Shown here: in pieces, positions 39,740-50,086 of the stretch
Numbering within the stretch: the stretch's first letter is position 1
Layout of the letters: each line of letters starts with the position of its first letter
DNA from: Perkinsus olseni
Taxonomy: Eukaryota; Perkinsozoa; Perkinsida; Perkinsidae
Reading direction: 5' to 3'
DNA: 64,000 nt
Assembly: GCA_013115135.1 (NCBI GenBank)
Contig: JABANP010000033.1
Span: 124,001-188,000 of the forward strand
Notes under the pieces: model-generated
What the model saw: the letters and a program-made list of their open reading frames with translations, nothing else
What the model was told of the DNA's origin: nothing
Database searches by the model: none
Position numbers and translations under genes: made by a program

Positions 39740-40179
39740 TCACTGATGAACGTTACGGGGGAGTATAACAATGCTCTACTGCCCGTTTCAACGCAGGTGC
39801 CGCCGAGGTGTTGCGTTCAGTGAACCTCTCAACGGCTCCAATCGGTGAAGCGTAGTTCCTTCCACGTAAATGGAGGCTCCCGTAATAGTGTCGGATAGAA
39901 CTATCTTGTCAGTGCGGTTCGGTCGTGAGTAGATTTCTTCGCTCCGGCTAGCACGGAAAAAGGCGCGCTTTTTCGGTACCTTGGCCGATTTCTCGCCTCT
40001 CACCATTCCCGTTGTGAAATTAGCACTGGACTGGTAGTATTCTTAGAGTCGGTCGGTGATCGTACGTGGAGCATTGAGATGTTATCAACCTTCCGAGTTC
40101 GCTCACTCAGCCTCCCTAGTGGTATAGCGCCATGCTTCTCTGATATGTGTTGGATTACCCGTAGTTCCTGCACCCGATA
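39740..40179. other. Intergenic, nothing recognised
   Basis: Spacer between the SNRNP40 stop and the first F-box gene; probably 3' UTR, promoter and 5' UTR. Confidence 0.5.
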
Positions 40180-41602
40180 ATGACCTTCATCCAGGCCCGC
40201 CATCGGGCACCGACTTTCCCTCGTGATGTCTGGCCTGTTATTGTCGACTACCTCACGGCTGAGGAGGCCTGCAAGCTCTCAATGGCCTCACGCAGCCATC
40301 ACCGTTTGGTAGACGTCGAGTGTTGGCGCTTCTGGCGAGACACGTGCTTTAGACGTTACTCGGAGGACACCTGCAAGCACTACCTGGGGCAGCCTCCCCG
40401 ATACTGCTGCTTTGGACGAGCTGCATGTATGGCGGAGGTTGGCTAGTTGCTGGCACAGCGCGGCGTCATTGAAGCGGGCGATGTTCTGCGGCCTTCGGGA
40501 AGTCACTCTGGACGGGGACACTGAGTTCATCGTCCATGGCCATGTAGCATTATGGGCTGGCAACACCGAGATCGTCCGGCGGATATCTGTTGAGCCCGGG
40601 CACTTTGGCGAGGTCGAATCCTACCCTGACTTGGAGTATGACGATGTGGTGCCTCTGGGCAAGCAATTGATAGTGGCCACTGAAGGGCGACTGCAGATGA
40701 TAGGCCCCGGCTCCAAGGTGACCGCCACCGTCCCTTTCTCGTTTGATTACGACGAGGGAGAGGTTACTCGCCTCTTCCTCGACATGGCCTCTGCTGTGCT
40801 CTACGTACTGCATGGGCCCTGGCTGGCGGGCTACAGGGTAGATGCACCCTCACTACTGAGAGAGTCCTACACTATCAAGCTGCCTCTGCGTGACATCGAT
40901 GGCCTCATGTTTCGAGCATCCATCGGCCACTGGGCTATACTCCACGACTCACAGCGAAGGATACTTGTGTACGACTCCCGCACTGGCAAGACCATTCTGG
41001 ATGAGACCCTCCCGCTTGAGGACGAGTGCATAGTCTACGCTGACGCCTGGCCGCCATGGCTGGTAGTGTTGACGCCGAGAGAACTCTATCGTATTAACAT
41101 CGAGGATGATGATGCTGGCGATAGAAACATGTGGGAAGCCTTTCCCATTTCGGGCACCGGCATAGCTGGGGTAGAGTTCCGTCGATGTGCTCTTGAAGTG
41201 AAGATCGACCCCAAGGACCCTGAGCAGTTCTTGCTGCTGTCGTCTCCCTACTTTGATGGCGAGACAGCCCTCGTACTGTGTCGGAGGACAGCCCGTTCCA
41301 CCTTGAGCTATGTGGCTGCGTACACGCTAGAGCCAGGGTACTTTTGCGACCGACTGGAATATCGCCATGACGGGTCGGTGGTCGAAGTGTGCGTAGGGAA
41401 GCAAGGTGTGGACGCCAAGATCGCTGGGGTCTACAGCAGAGTCGTGTGGCTCGACCGGGCTGATCTCTCTGTGATCCATGTTTTTGATAACGCTGTTGGG
41501 GAGTGGCGTACGGATGTTAGAGATTGCGCTGCCTCAGTCGTGTGTGGTGATGATGACGATGGTGTTGCGATAAAGTACTGGAGTCTGATGAAGCCGGTCT
41601 GA
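40180..41602 (+). CDS. F-box protein, tandem copy 1 (one frame break)
   Basis: The N-terminal F-box (FPRDVWPVIVDYLTAEEACK, then LVDVECWRFWRDTCFRRY) would dock to Skp1 in an SCF ubiquitin ligase. It is followed by about 390 residues rich in beta strands with repeating hydrophobic-turn units (FIVHGHVALWAGN, LYVLHGPWLAGYRVD, WAILHDSQRRILVYDSRTGK, WLVVLTPRELYRINIEDDD), which look like a degenerate beta-propeller substrate receptor. It ends GVAIKYWSLMKPV. The two halves are in different frames. A single extra base near 40387-40391 separates ...TCKHYLG from SLPDTAALDELHVWRRLASC, whereas the paralogue at 42154-43576 aligns straight through. No intron fits there. With the F-box and a ligand domain, this is probably a substrate adaptor; the target is unknown. 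Confidence 0.72.
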
Positions 41603-42153
41603 AAACTCTAGCTTAGTAGCTGTTGATTGCAATGATGATGTCGGCCGCCCACTGGTGTTGGTGCACGGGCCGTAGGGGATGGACGGTGCTGACGACTTCG
41701 GAATCTGTGCGAGTGGTTCTGCTCTCTGTAACTTGATTCAGAGTTTCACGTGTATGACCGACTAGCTCGTCCACTGTCGGATGCTGGGGAGCACACGTCG
41801 TCGATTCTCTGGAGGTCTACCCTCGCAGTAGAAGCTGTTTCCTGTTGCAAGAGAACTTCAAATTTACAGTGGTGATCAATTCTAGGAGCGGGAGTGAGAG
41901 AGGTCTACTAGCCCAGTCGTCCACAGCATGCTTCCTGAGTGCCGTCGGTATCCGAACTGACATACTCCACCCGGCATCGCTTCGATGATCCACCTCCTCT
42001 TCGTTATTCCCAACCGTCAAGGGTCACAGTAGCCCCTCCTATTTGAAACGCAGCTCAGTGTGCTTTATGCCTGTAGATTGCCTGTGGGTTGCATGTCCTT
42101 CGTTACTACCAGGGGAGCTGTGATTCGTCGCGATTAGGTCAGTTTTTTGTTGC
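41603..42153. other. Intergenic between F-box paralogues
   Basis: No gene seen. No similarity to the region upstream of copy 1 that I can detect by eye. Confidence 0.45.
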
Positions 42154-43576
42154 ATGCTTCCCGACAGACTGGGTCCGCTGACAAGTGAGATCTGGCGTCT
42201 CGTGGTTGGCTACCTCTCAGCTCCTGAAGCCTGTAACCTGGCTATGACATCGAAAGCTCTATGGCGTCTGATTGACACTCAGTGCGTCTTTTCCTGGCGC
42301 GTCACATGTTATCGGCGATACACAAGAGAAAGCCTGTCTCGAATACCTCCGCAGCTGTGGCTGTGAGATAGCGGCGCCCGATGAGTACCGTATTTGGAAG
42401 AGACTGGCCAGCTGCTGGCGTGGCCCAGAGTCTCTCGAGAAGATCCTGGCCACGCCTCCTCAGACGCTTACGTTACCTCGCTCCACCGACTTCATCACTT
42501 ATGGTCATGGAGCTGTTTGGTCGGGCGACAAGACGACGATCACTCGATGGCCTATGGGCCGCAGCCTCGCTGCTGACCAGCCGCGCTGCACTCGCTTCCT
42601 GCGGGTTCCGCGTGGAGTGGTAGCACCGGGCGATGATGCGTTATTGGCGGCGGCCAATGGAAGGCTAGTTGTGATGGGACCTGGAGGAGAGGTGAAGATG
42701 GAGAATGAACTTGCCTTCAGTGATCGCCGTGTTGAGGGTTGGAACTATGACCTCCTTCTCGATAAGGCGTCTAGCATGGTCTATGCTCTCCATGGTAAGG
42801 CGGTGGCTGGCTACCATTTCAATCGTTCCCGAAAGGTGGACTTCCTGTACAAGTACGAACTGCCCTTGACGGACCCCGATTGTCTTATCGTCAAGATAGA
42901 TGCCGGTCATTGTGTGATCTTCCATGACATGCAACAGCGGGTCCTTGTCCACGACGCCAAGTCGGGAGGCGTCATTCAAGACGCCAGAATACCCTCTGGC
43001 GGCATCGAAGCTGTAGACTGCAAGTATCCCCTGGTTGGCTGTAGTTTCTAAAGCATCCCTCTACAAGCTAGATCTGTCTAGGGCGCGCCCTCACAGCGAG
43101 TCTCTCGTTCCCATGTGGGGCAAAGGCGAGGCTTGGGACGTGTCACGAAGATATTTCGGTGGTGTGGCGATTGACCCGAAGGACTCCGACCGATTCTTGC
43201 TCCTATCCTACGCTATATTCGGAGGTCGGACATCGGTGATTCTCTCCGAGGCGAACGGGTGCGTCTACGTTGGGATTTTGATAGCCTCGTACGACCTAGA
43301 GGAGGGTTACACTACTAACGGTATAGGATACAGGCATGACGGCTCGATAATAGAGCTCCTCGTAAATCGCGAAAACACGGACGGCCTCCTTGGTCGTGTC
43401 TTCGATAGGGTGGTGTGGCTCAATCCAGAGGATCTCTCAACGACTCGTGTCTTCGAGAACTGTGTCGGATTCTGGCCCACCCGATCCGAGATTGCGTGGC
43501 CGTCGTGGACCGTGCTGATGGCGGAGCCGGTGTTATAGTCAAATACTGGGACCTCACGGACAGCAGTTCAGACTGA
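42154..43576 (+). CDS. F-box protein, tandem copy 2 (three frame breaks)
   Basis: Paralogue of the gene at 40180-41602 with the same architecture. The F-box is GPLTSEIWRLVVGYLSAPEA, then WRVTCYRRY. The propeller-like part has FITYGHGAVWSGDKTTITRW, MVYALHGKAVAGYHFNR, HCVIFHDMQQRVLVHDAKSG, VAIDPKDSDRFLLLSY and RVVWLNPEDLSTTRVFENCV, ending VIVKYWDLTDSSSD. Three single-base breaks are needed: an extra base near 42322, an extra base near 43036 and a missing base near 43485. The segments between them align without gaps to copy 1 (YSEDTCKHYL versus YQEKACLEYL), so constraint on the protein has been kept until recently, or the breaks are assembly errors. It could instead be a young pseudogene. Confidence 0.62.
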
Positions 43577-43927
43577 GGCCTTCTCGATCCGGGCCATTCC
43601 TCCGCCTCCCGCGAGCCGTGCCTTGTCGGAGCCATTTTCTCACCATGCTTGCTCGGATCTGGATTACTCGAGCTCATGTAACCTTGTAGCACAGCTGATT
43701 GGGAACCCTTGCAGTCATCCGCCGCCAATCGCAATAATAGTTTTGCTGGGCGGGGTTTTTAATTTAATACAGCGAATCTTTACGAGGACGAGACTTGAGT
43801 TCATGGGCCGTCGCGTTTGCATCACGATAGCCCTGAATGGGACAATTCTGGCGTCTTCTAGAAATAAAATATATCGGTCGCTTTGTGACTCCTCCCGTCG
43901 CGTACTCATGATGCGCCGTACGACATC

Positions 43928-43956
43928 GGTTGGGATAATCACTGATTATCCCAACC
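43928..43956. repeat. Perfect 14-bp inverted repeat with 1-bp spacer
   Basis: GGTTGGGATAATCA, a single C, then its exact reverse complement. It lies in the intergenic region about 120 bp upstream of the HSD17B10-like start codon and is followed by three copies of AACCAATG within 40 bp. It could be a dimeric factor-binding site, a cruciform or a remnant of a mobile element; nothing in the sequence decides. Confidence 0.9.
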
Positions 43957-44076
43957 AATGCCAGCTCTGCAACCAATGCAACCAATGGCCTCATGCCCGC
44001 GGAGAACAGAAGTGCAAGCCTTGGATAGACTGCTACGCTAGCACGATCGCTCGCGTCCATCTGAGTGTTTTTTATA

Positions 44077-45286
44077 ATGCACATCGGCAACACCACCTGC
44101 TGTATCGTTACCGGCGGAGCCTCTGGCCTGGGGGAGACCACAGCCCGTGCCCTGGCTGCGAAAGGCGCTAAGGTTGCAGTCTTGGATGTGAACACCGCCA
44201 AGGGCGAGGCTGTTGCCAAGTCTATCGGTACCCAAGCGTTCCTGGAATACCAATGACTCCTTTCCTTCGACTGGATTTCGGATTGTAGAGGCTTCTGCCG
44301 TGTCGTCTCAGGCGGCCATTTCGTCCATGTTGATCTGTTGAACGAGTCCTCGATAGAAAAAGCTGTTGCGGAAGCTGTTGGACTTCTTGGTAAGTACGCG
44401 GTCATGCTTGGTCTCGTCCCATCTCCAGCCGCGTCCAGGCTGTGCAAAATATCTTTTCTGCTGCGATCGGTCCATGAATGTGCCAGCTACAGTATATTCC
44501 ATCGTTCGCTCGTCTATTCTCAGTTCGAAGCTGTTCGGCCGTTCGTGCCTCAGGCGTTGTTCACGTGGTTGTTAATTCCGGCGGGGCTGGCATTGCCATA
44601 CAGGTCATCAACCGTGCTGGACAGCCTCACGACATCGAGGTCAGATGCTCACTCGTATGAGACTCCCGATGCTCGCTGCAGGCCTACGCCAAGAACATCA
44701 ACCTCAATCTGGTCGGGACCTTCTCCGTGGCGGCGAAAGTGGCCGCGGTGATGGCTAAGCAGGTGGTGCTCTTGATCACACTGCCAGCAGTACATGTCAT
44801 TACAACAGGTGCCCGTCACCGAAGAGGGCGAGCGAGGAGTTATCATCAACGTCGCGTCAATTGCCGCATTCGACGGACAGCAGGGGCAGTCGGCGTACTC
44901 TTCCAGCAAGGCGGGTGTGGTAAGCACTGCTCAGGCTGAGTGCTTGTGATCTCGGACTCAGGTGGGCTTGGCCCTCCCCATGGCTCGAGATCTAGCACCA
45001 TATGGCATCAGGGTCAACACCATCGCCCCCGGGATCATCAAAAGCCCCATGAGTGATCAGATCCTGCCTAAGGTCAGCGAATCACTTCAGTTTACACTGG
45101 GAAATGAAACAGCTGAAGTTTTCACTATGACAGGTGCAGAAGCGCCTGTTGAGCACGCAATGCTTCCCACCACGTTTCGGTGACTCCAAGGAGTTTGCCA
45201 GCCTTGTTGTACACATGATTGAGAACTCATACATGAACGCCGAGGTGGTGAGAATGGATGCTGGTCAGAGAATGTCCAGGCTCTAG
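44077..45286 (+). CDS. HSD17B10: 3-hydroxyacyl-CoA dehydrogenase type 2-like short-chain dehydrogenase
   Basis: A classical SDR, NAD-dependent, acting in mitochondrial branched-chain amino-acid and fatty-acid oxidation (in animals also an RNase P subunit). It starts [20 protein letters not shown] (TGxxxGxG cofactor motif). Next is [20 protein letters not shown], then [20 protein letters not shown] and [11 protein letters not shown] (NAG-like strand). [17 protein letters not shown] and [20 protein letters not shown] follow, then YSSSKAG (catalytic Tyr and Lys; Ser in the preceding VAS), [20 protein letters not shown] and [20 protein letters not shown]. It ends RMSRL at TAG 45284-45286. About five short introns; one is GTCAGC...GACAG at about 45072-45135. 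The domain order and the C-terminal FPxRxGDxxE motif point to type 2 HADH rather than generic SDRs. The start is close to a preceding T-rich tract. Confidence 0.9.
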
Positions 45287-45774
45287 CGCCTCAAGTTTTT
45301 TTACGAATTTTTTCTTCGAGTTGGACGTTGCGTTGAAAGGAGGAAAGCCGTCGAGTGACCATGATCGTGGAGGTGAATTGAATCCTCTCCCCACGTTGCC
45401 GCAGCACCCAAAGAGGACTCTCGCTCATGGCGTAACTACTGCAGCAGTAGTACTGCCTGCTCCTACTAGAGTTGCTACAAACTCGACCATCATCACTCGT
45501 GAGACTAAAAGTCGGTATCAGTAAAGTCATCTCTTCCGACAAATCGGAATAGCTTCCCAGAAGTCTACCTGAACATCACGATTGTTTCCAAGTGAAAGGG
45601 CGGGGGGGACTTAACTTGGCAGCCTTGCCGAAAGTCAAGAGCTGGAAGTGCAACAAGCGAGGCCTTGGGAGAATGGTGCAGATAGAAGCGAAGTTCTCAA
45701 CTCGCAATCGAGTTGGGACTGAGCGGCCCCTGTTCAAGGAGCCATTTCGTGAATGTAGCCGTCTGGGCTCGACA
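45287..45774. other. Intergenic, nothing recognised
   Basis: Start of a gene-poor 3.7 kb interval; only short open frames. Confidence 0.5.
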
Positions 45775-45936
45775 TTATCCAGCACGGACGCATATGCAGT
45801 CATCGTCGAAGCACTGGCAGTACATCCCAGGTCCACAAGTTCTATAGTCCAGCGGGTTGCAGGCATCAACACCCTGCAAGTTGACATCCGTCAGAGTCAC
45901 GAATACCAGAGTGAGAGTCCAAGTGAAGAATCGCAT
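45775..45936 (-). CDS. Small secreted six-cysteine peptide, copy 1
   Basis: A 53-residue frame. Residues 1-25 form a signal peptide starting MRFFTWTLTLVFVTL. The remaining 28 residues hold six cysteines spaced C-x7-C-x5-C-x-C-x4-C-x-C with Asp-rich loops and a glycine at the very end. The copy at 47665-47820 has a different mature sequence but exactly the same spacing, and an almost identical signal start (MRFFTW, LTL). Six ordered cysteines in so short a chain suggest a disulfide-knotted extracellular peptide; whether it is a defensin-like, inhibitor, signalling or virulence factor cannot be told. The conservation of the signal codons and cysteine frame between copies is the reason I accept such a short gene. 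Confidence 0.72.
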   Translation of the reverse strand: MRFFTWTLTLVFVTLTDVNLQGVDACNPLDYRTCGPGMYCQCFDDDCICVRAG

Positions 45937-47325
45937 TGGAGGGGTTAACGTAGAACCTTACTCAGAGACTCTCCGGCCACCTTTCCATCGCGAGACGATA
46001 CGTTCACGAGTCCCTCGAGGGTTATCCTAGCCGTAGAGAAATTCAGGGGCACACGAGAGGCTCGTACATGTTGGCTACGCACGCGTGCAGTCAGAGGCTC
46101 GTGCTGCGTCACTAAAGCTGCGGCCCGGAGGAAGCCCCGACATTCATTTGAAGCTACGGTCGCGGCCTCACAGAGCTCTGAGAAGCTTCTCAGAGAAGCT
46201 TGAATGCACACTTGAGACAAAACCCGAGCCTCGGGCAACCCATTATATGTTGTGGAATGTTTCCCCAGTAGACACTATCCTCCAAATGCTTGCCTGGGGC
46301 TCCCATCGGGGCGCACGCTCTTGCGAATACTGTCCCCAAAAACTCATCAGATATCAATCGTCAATTTTGACACCGATTTGTCTCGAGAGACCTTGGAGAA
46401 GTCTTTCAAAAGCAAGCAACTTTTGTTTGATCTCCGTCACAGTTTTCACGCGCCCAACTGATGCGAAAACACGGGAACGGCTCCATCCGCAAAACAATGG
46501 TGGTATCTAGTCCATATGTAGTTGCTGTGATATCTCGGCCTCGACTCGAGGCCCTCGCGTACTCTACAATGGAATCCGTGTGCTTCCGTCGATCGTCAGA
46601 CATTATGTCCATCACCTAAGAACTCTTTTCGGGGGAGACGCTACTTCTGCAAGGGCGAATTTTCCACCCCACTAGGCGCGGGTGGTGAAGGAACGAGCTA
46701 CGCGGTGGGACACGTTGCTATGGAAGCCACTTCAATGAAGGGCAGAACGTTCGCCTACGTTATACGCCAGCACGACGAGGCGATGTGGTACACAACATAA
46801 CCGTGAGATCGAGCTACTGATTCATTCACTCAGCATGGAGGAAGGTTTACAACTTCAAACTCAATAACACGAGCGACGTTGAGGCTGATGCTTAGAAGAA
46901 GATCAAGTCGTTCAGAAATGAGAGAACGTTGCGGAAACACAGTTGCGGGCACTTCCTCACAGTAGCACGCCAATCGTCGTATGCCACTCCACTTAGAGCG
47001 CGCACGGAGGAGCTCTGATTTAGATTGGAGCCGGGCTGGAAGATCCCCGTCGAGTTTGCGTGGCAGAAAGGGGCTCATATCATCCCTGATCAAGGAGCTG
47101 CTTGAAGAAGGGCCCACAGAGGGCGTCTAATCCTTCTCAAGACACTGCGGGGATCCGACACTTTCGGTGTAACATTCTTCTCACTGTCGCATGAGTCGCC
47201 AGACTGTCGAGTACACTTCTGTCACACCGCTGATAGTATGTCATTGTGCGAGCACGATTCCTAAGGCTCAACCAACAGCGTTCAGGAAAGTGTGGGGGGG
47301 CTTGCTTGCGGGCACCTAAAGTTTT
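45937..47325. other. Intergenic with a 20-nt palindrome
   Basis: No gene recognised. A perfect 20-base palindrome centred on AAGCTT sits at 46176-46195, followed directly by another GAGAAGCTT. A minus frame at 46830-47117 has no motif. Confidence 0.5.
46176..46195. repeat. Perfect 20-nt palindrome
   Basis: CTCTGAGAAG followed by CTTCTCAGAG. It is self-complementary with no spacer. Role unknown; a chance match of this length is unlikely in 64 kb but not impossible. Confidence 0.9.
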
Positions 47326-47361
47326 GCGGGTTTAGGACCCGGGTTTAGGTCCTAAACCCGC
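47326..47361. repeat. Hairpin built from telomere-like GGGTTTAGG units
   Basis: Arms of 14 bp (GCGGGTTTAGGACC and its exact complement) flank the 8-nt loop CGGGTTTA. Both strands contain TTTAGG/CCTAAA units, the core of the TTTAGGG telomere repeat used by plants and many alveolates. It could be an interstitial telomere scar or a fold-back sequence. Confidence 0.85.
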
Positions 47362-47664
47362 AGCATTACTAATTCTTCGCGTTGCTCCGGTCTCCTCCCG
47401 AAGGCTTCCGAGTTAGCCCTCGCTTTCAACTAGGCTTGACCAACTCAAGGCTTACAGGCAAGGAGAATGACCGAAACAAGACATTATCCATTTCCTTCTT
47501 AAAGTTCATCTGAGAGGCACAGTCGTTGTGCGAATGAGCGAAACCCTCAACCCACCTATTCTGGTGAAAGCGCCGATTATTAGGTTGTTCAAAGGTCGTA
47601 ATGGGGGTTGATGAGCGTCTCTCACATACAAGTTGAGATCCTCATCCAGAAAATTGACTTCGCA

Positions 47665-47820
47665 TCATCCAATTTTCACACAAGAGCAGTCGCCGCCGTT
47701 GCACTGGCAAATCATCCTGGCCGGACAAGAAGTGTAGTCTTTCGGATCACAGGCACTAGCAGTGTCGATAGTCGCCAGAGTTGTGAACAGCAGAGTGAGA
47801 GCCCAAGTGAAGAATCGCAT
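47665..47820 (-). CDS. Small secreted six-cysteine peptide, copy 2
   Basis: A 51-residue frame homologous to the gene at 45775-45936. The signal peptide is 23 residues starting MRFFTWALTLLFTTL, then 28 mature residues with six cysteines at C-x7-C-x5-C-x-C-x4-C-x-C. The shared mature residues are few: Asp and Tyr in the first loop, the CQC motif and the final Gly. The diverged mature part under a conserved signal and cysteine grid is typical of rapidly evolving secreted peptides. The two copies lie 1.7 kb apart in the same orientation, with no other gene between them. Confidence 0.72.
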   Translation of the reverse strand: MRFFTWALTLLFTTLATIDTASACDPKDYTSCPARMICQCNGGDCSCVKIG

Positions 47821-48972
47821 TCAAAGGGTTGATAAGCGCTGAGAACACTCCCAGTGAACACAGCGTTGGTGCGACCATTGGAGGCTCATTGCCCATCGTG
47901 ATAGCGCGTATGCTGCACGACTTCCACAAAAAGGATGTGTCGAAGTCGACCCAAGGACCGTGCTCGCCGAGCGCGCAATCGCCAGCTCCAACGTTCATGC
48001 AGCTCCACCGAATCTGTATCTCGTGAGCAAAGGGACGTTCCAATCCGTCTCGTAGCTGCCACAGCTGCCTTGTCGCCCGGTGGTCGACTTCTCTGAGCTT
48101 CGTGTCACAAGCTCATGCGGGCTCTCAGGCACTCCGTTGAGTATTTTGGTACTCTCGAGGTACGGTGATTGATTTTTCATGCAATAGACACCTTCCTTCG
48201 GCTAATCTCTTTGCTGTCTGCTGGGCGCACAAGCCCTCCTTACCCAGTACACCGACGTTTTCTTGCCACGTTGAGACACTGCGATCTATGGGAGCAACCT
48301 CACATTGAAGAAGCCCTCCACGGCTGATGAACTTTGCAACGACTCATCACAGTCGGCTCCCCGGACAGGCGCTACACCCGTCGTTACCACTCTGTGCGGC
48401 ACGCGATGGCAACTGCCCGGTACGCACTCAATTGAACCATGCGTAGAAGCAAACCCGATACCCCACTCACGGTCCTCGGTTGACGAGCGAACATGATGGA
48501 CCGAACGTTCAAGCTCCCTGATAAAAAGGTTTTGCGCGTTGTTGTCACGCAAACATCCTAGAAAATGTGCTCCGATGGTCTAATTGAGTGCCGCTAGGAT
48601 TGTGCGCAGCCGACATAAAACGCCGTGTCTCCATCCGCGCTCCACTAACACAGTACTCGAAGTATTCTATGTAAGCAGTGGGCTCCGCAATTGTTAGCCA
48701 CTCCCGCACTAGACTTAGCTCTAACCACCACCCGCAACTTGGTACTATCCGTCACGCTTCGCTTCCAGACAAGTTGTATCAGCCGCTCGTTGCCAACGCT
48801 ATCCGCGGCACAGCAAACTCCTCGACCCCCGCAATCGAACCTTCGACGAAATCTTTCGAGGACACGATGACAGAACTCAACAAAATGATACGAATCCAAA
48901 CCGGAAGCCTTGTCCAACCCACAAGAGGCTCGCGCCTAATGTGTCCGATACTTAGCTACAACTGTCGCTTGT
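47821..48972. other. Intergenic, nothing recognised
   Basis: About 1.1 kb upstream of peptide copy 2 and downstream of the eS31 gene. Open frames here show no domain features. Confidence 0.5.
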
Positions 48973-49664
48973 TTACTCCTCGTCCTCACCCTTGATAAGG
49001 TAAGTCATGGAGCACTTGCCGCAGTAGTAACGGTTGAAGTGGTTGGCCATGAAGACACCAGCACCGCAAGAGGCGTTGGGGCACTGCTTGCGGAGGCGCT
49101 GGACCTTGTTGTCAGCGTCGACCTTGTAGAACTTCAAGGTGGCGAGCTTCACGTTCTTATGCTTATGCTTGTTCTTCTTGGGGGCAGTGTAGGTCTTCTT
49201 CTTGCGCTTCTTGCCACCTCCCAAAAGATCCAAGTTGAGAGCAAGGACGGAATCCTGAAAATAAACGAGGTTGAACCATGCATGACGCGAGGAGCGAAAG
49301 ATTCCCCGACCCCAAGACGTCCTTTCCCTTAGTATTACATCAGTGATTCCGGCATGAGCGAGCATGACCTCGTCCTCGAGAGCGGCACCGGCGAAGAGAA
49401 TGCGCTGGTCCTCAACAGGGATGCCTTCAGCGGCCTACGCAACGAAAGAAGACGATGCGATCCTCGACAACCGATGGCAACTCCCAACGCATTAGACCAA
49501 CAACCACCACAGCGAGAACAACCGAGTAGAAGCGAGCTTCCTCAACCGAGGACTGTTAGTCGAAGCAGCATTATCACCTGCACGTGGGCCTTCACATCAG
49601 CGACGGTGTTGGCACCGTTGACGGCAACGGTGTTGCCAGTAAGTGAGCGGACGAAAACTTGCAT
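48973..49664 (-). CDS. RPS27A: Ubiquitin-like/ribosomal protein eS31 (S27a) fusion
   Basis: Exons 49578-49664, 49339-49434 and 48973-49254, all joined in phase 0 (introns 143 and 84 bp), give 154 residues. The C-terminal 80 residues are eS31 of the small ribosomal subunit: [32 protein letters not shown] and a zinc finger C-x4-C-x14-C-x2-C (QCPNASCG...YYCGKC). The N-terminal 74 residues are ubiquitin-like: [37 protein letters not shown] and [10 protein letters not shown]. Ubiquitin itself would have K48 in FAGKQLED and end LRGG; here these are AALED and LLGG, so the domain resembles FUBI, which in animals is fused to eS30. Maturation would cut after the GG pair. Confidence 0.93.
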
Positions 49665-50086
49665 GGTTGTCGAGGGCTTCTCTCCGATCCATCAAGGGAA
49701 TCGATCGGACCATAGCGTCTTGGGCGAGCGCTTTTTACATCAATATACATGCAAGTTGCAGGGACCGTGTCAACTTAGCCAGGGCGAACACAGGGAACTC
49801 TTAATTATGGGGTTTGAACTGAATAGAGGATGCTACCAGGAACCTCTTAGCTCCGGTTCCTGATTTGAGGGTTAGTACAGCTCACTGGTAGACGCCAGCG
49901 ACCTTGAACTCTCCGACTTGACGGTTTCGCTTTTCGCTCTCGGGCGAGCGAAATAGTTGGTCGATTCGCGATTATCGACTGTGAAGCCTGTACGACCTGC
50001 AGGGGGAGTAGAATGCTTCGTACAAGCACTCTTGCAGTGGTCATGATCCGTGTGATCGTCTTCAGTGCACCTTTGTTACCACTTGG
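49665..50086. other. Divergent intergenic region
   Basis: Lies between the eS31 start (minus) and the small membrane protein (plus). It should hold the promoter of the ribosomal gene; I see no named element. Confidence 0.5.
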
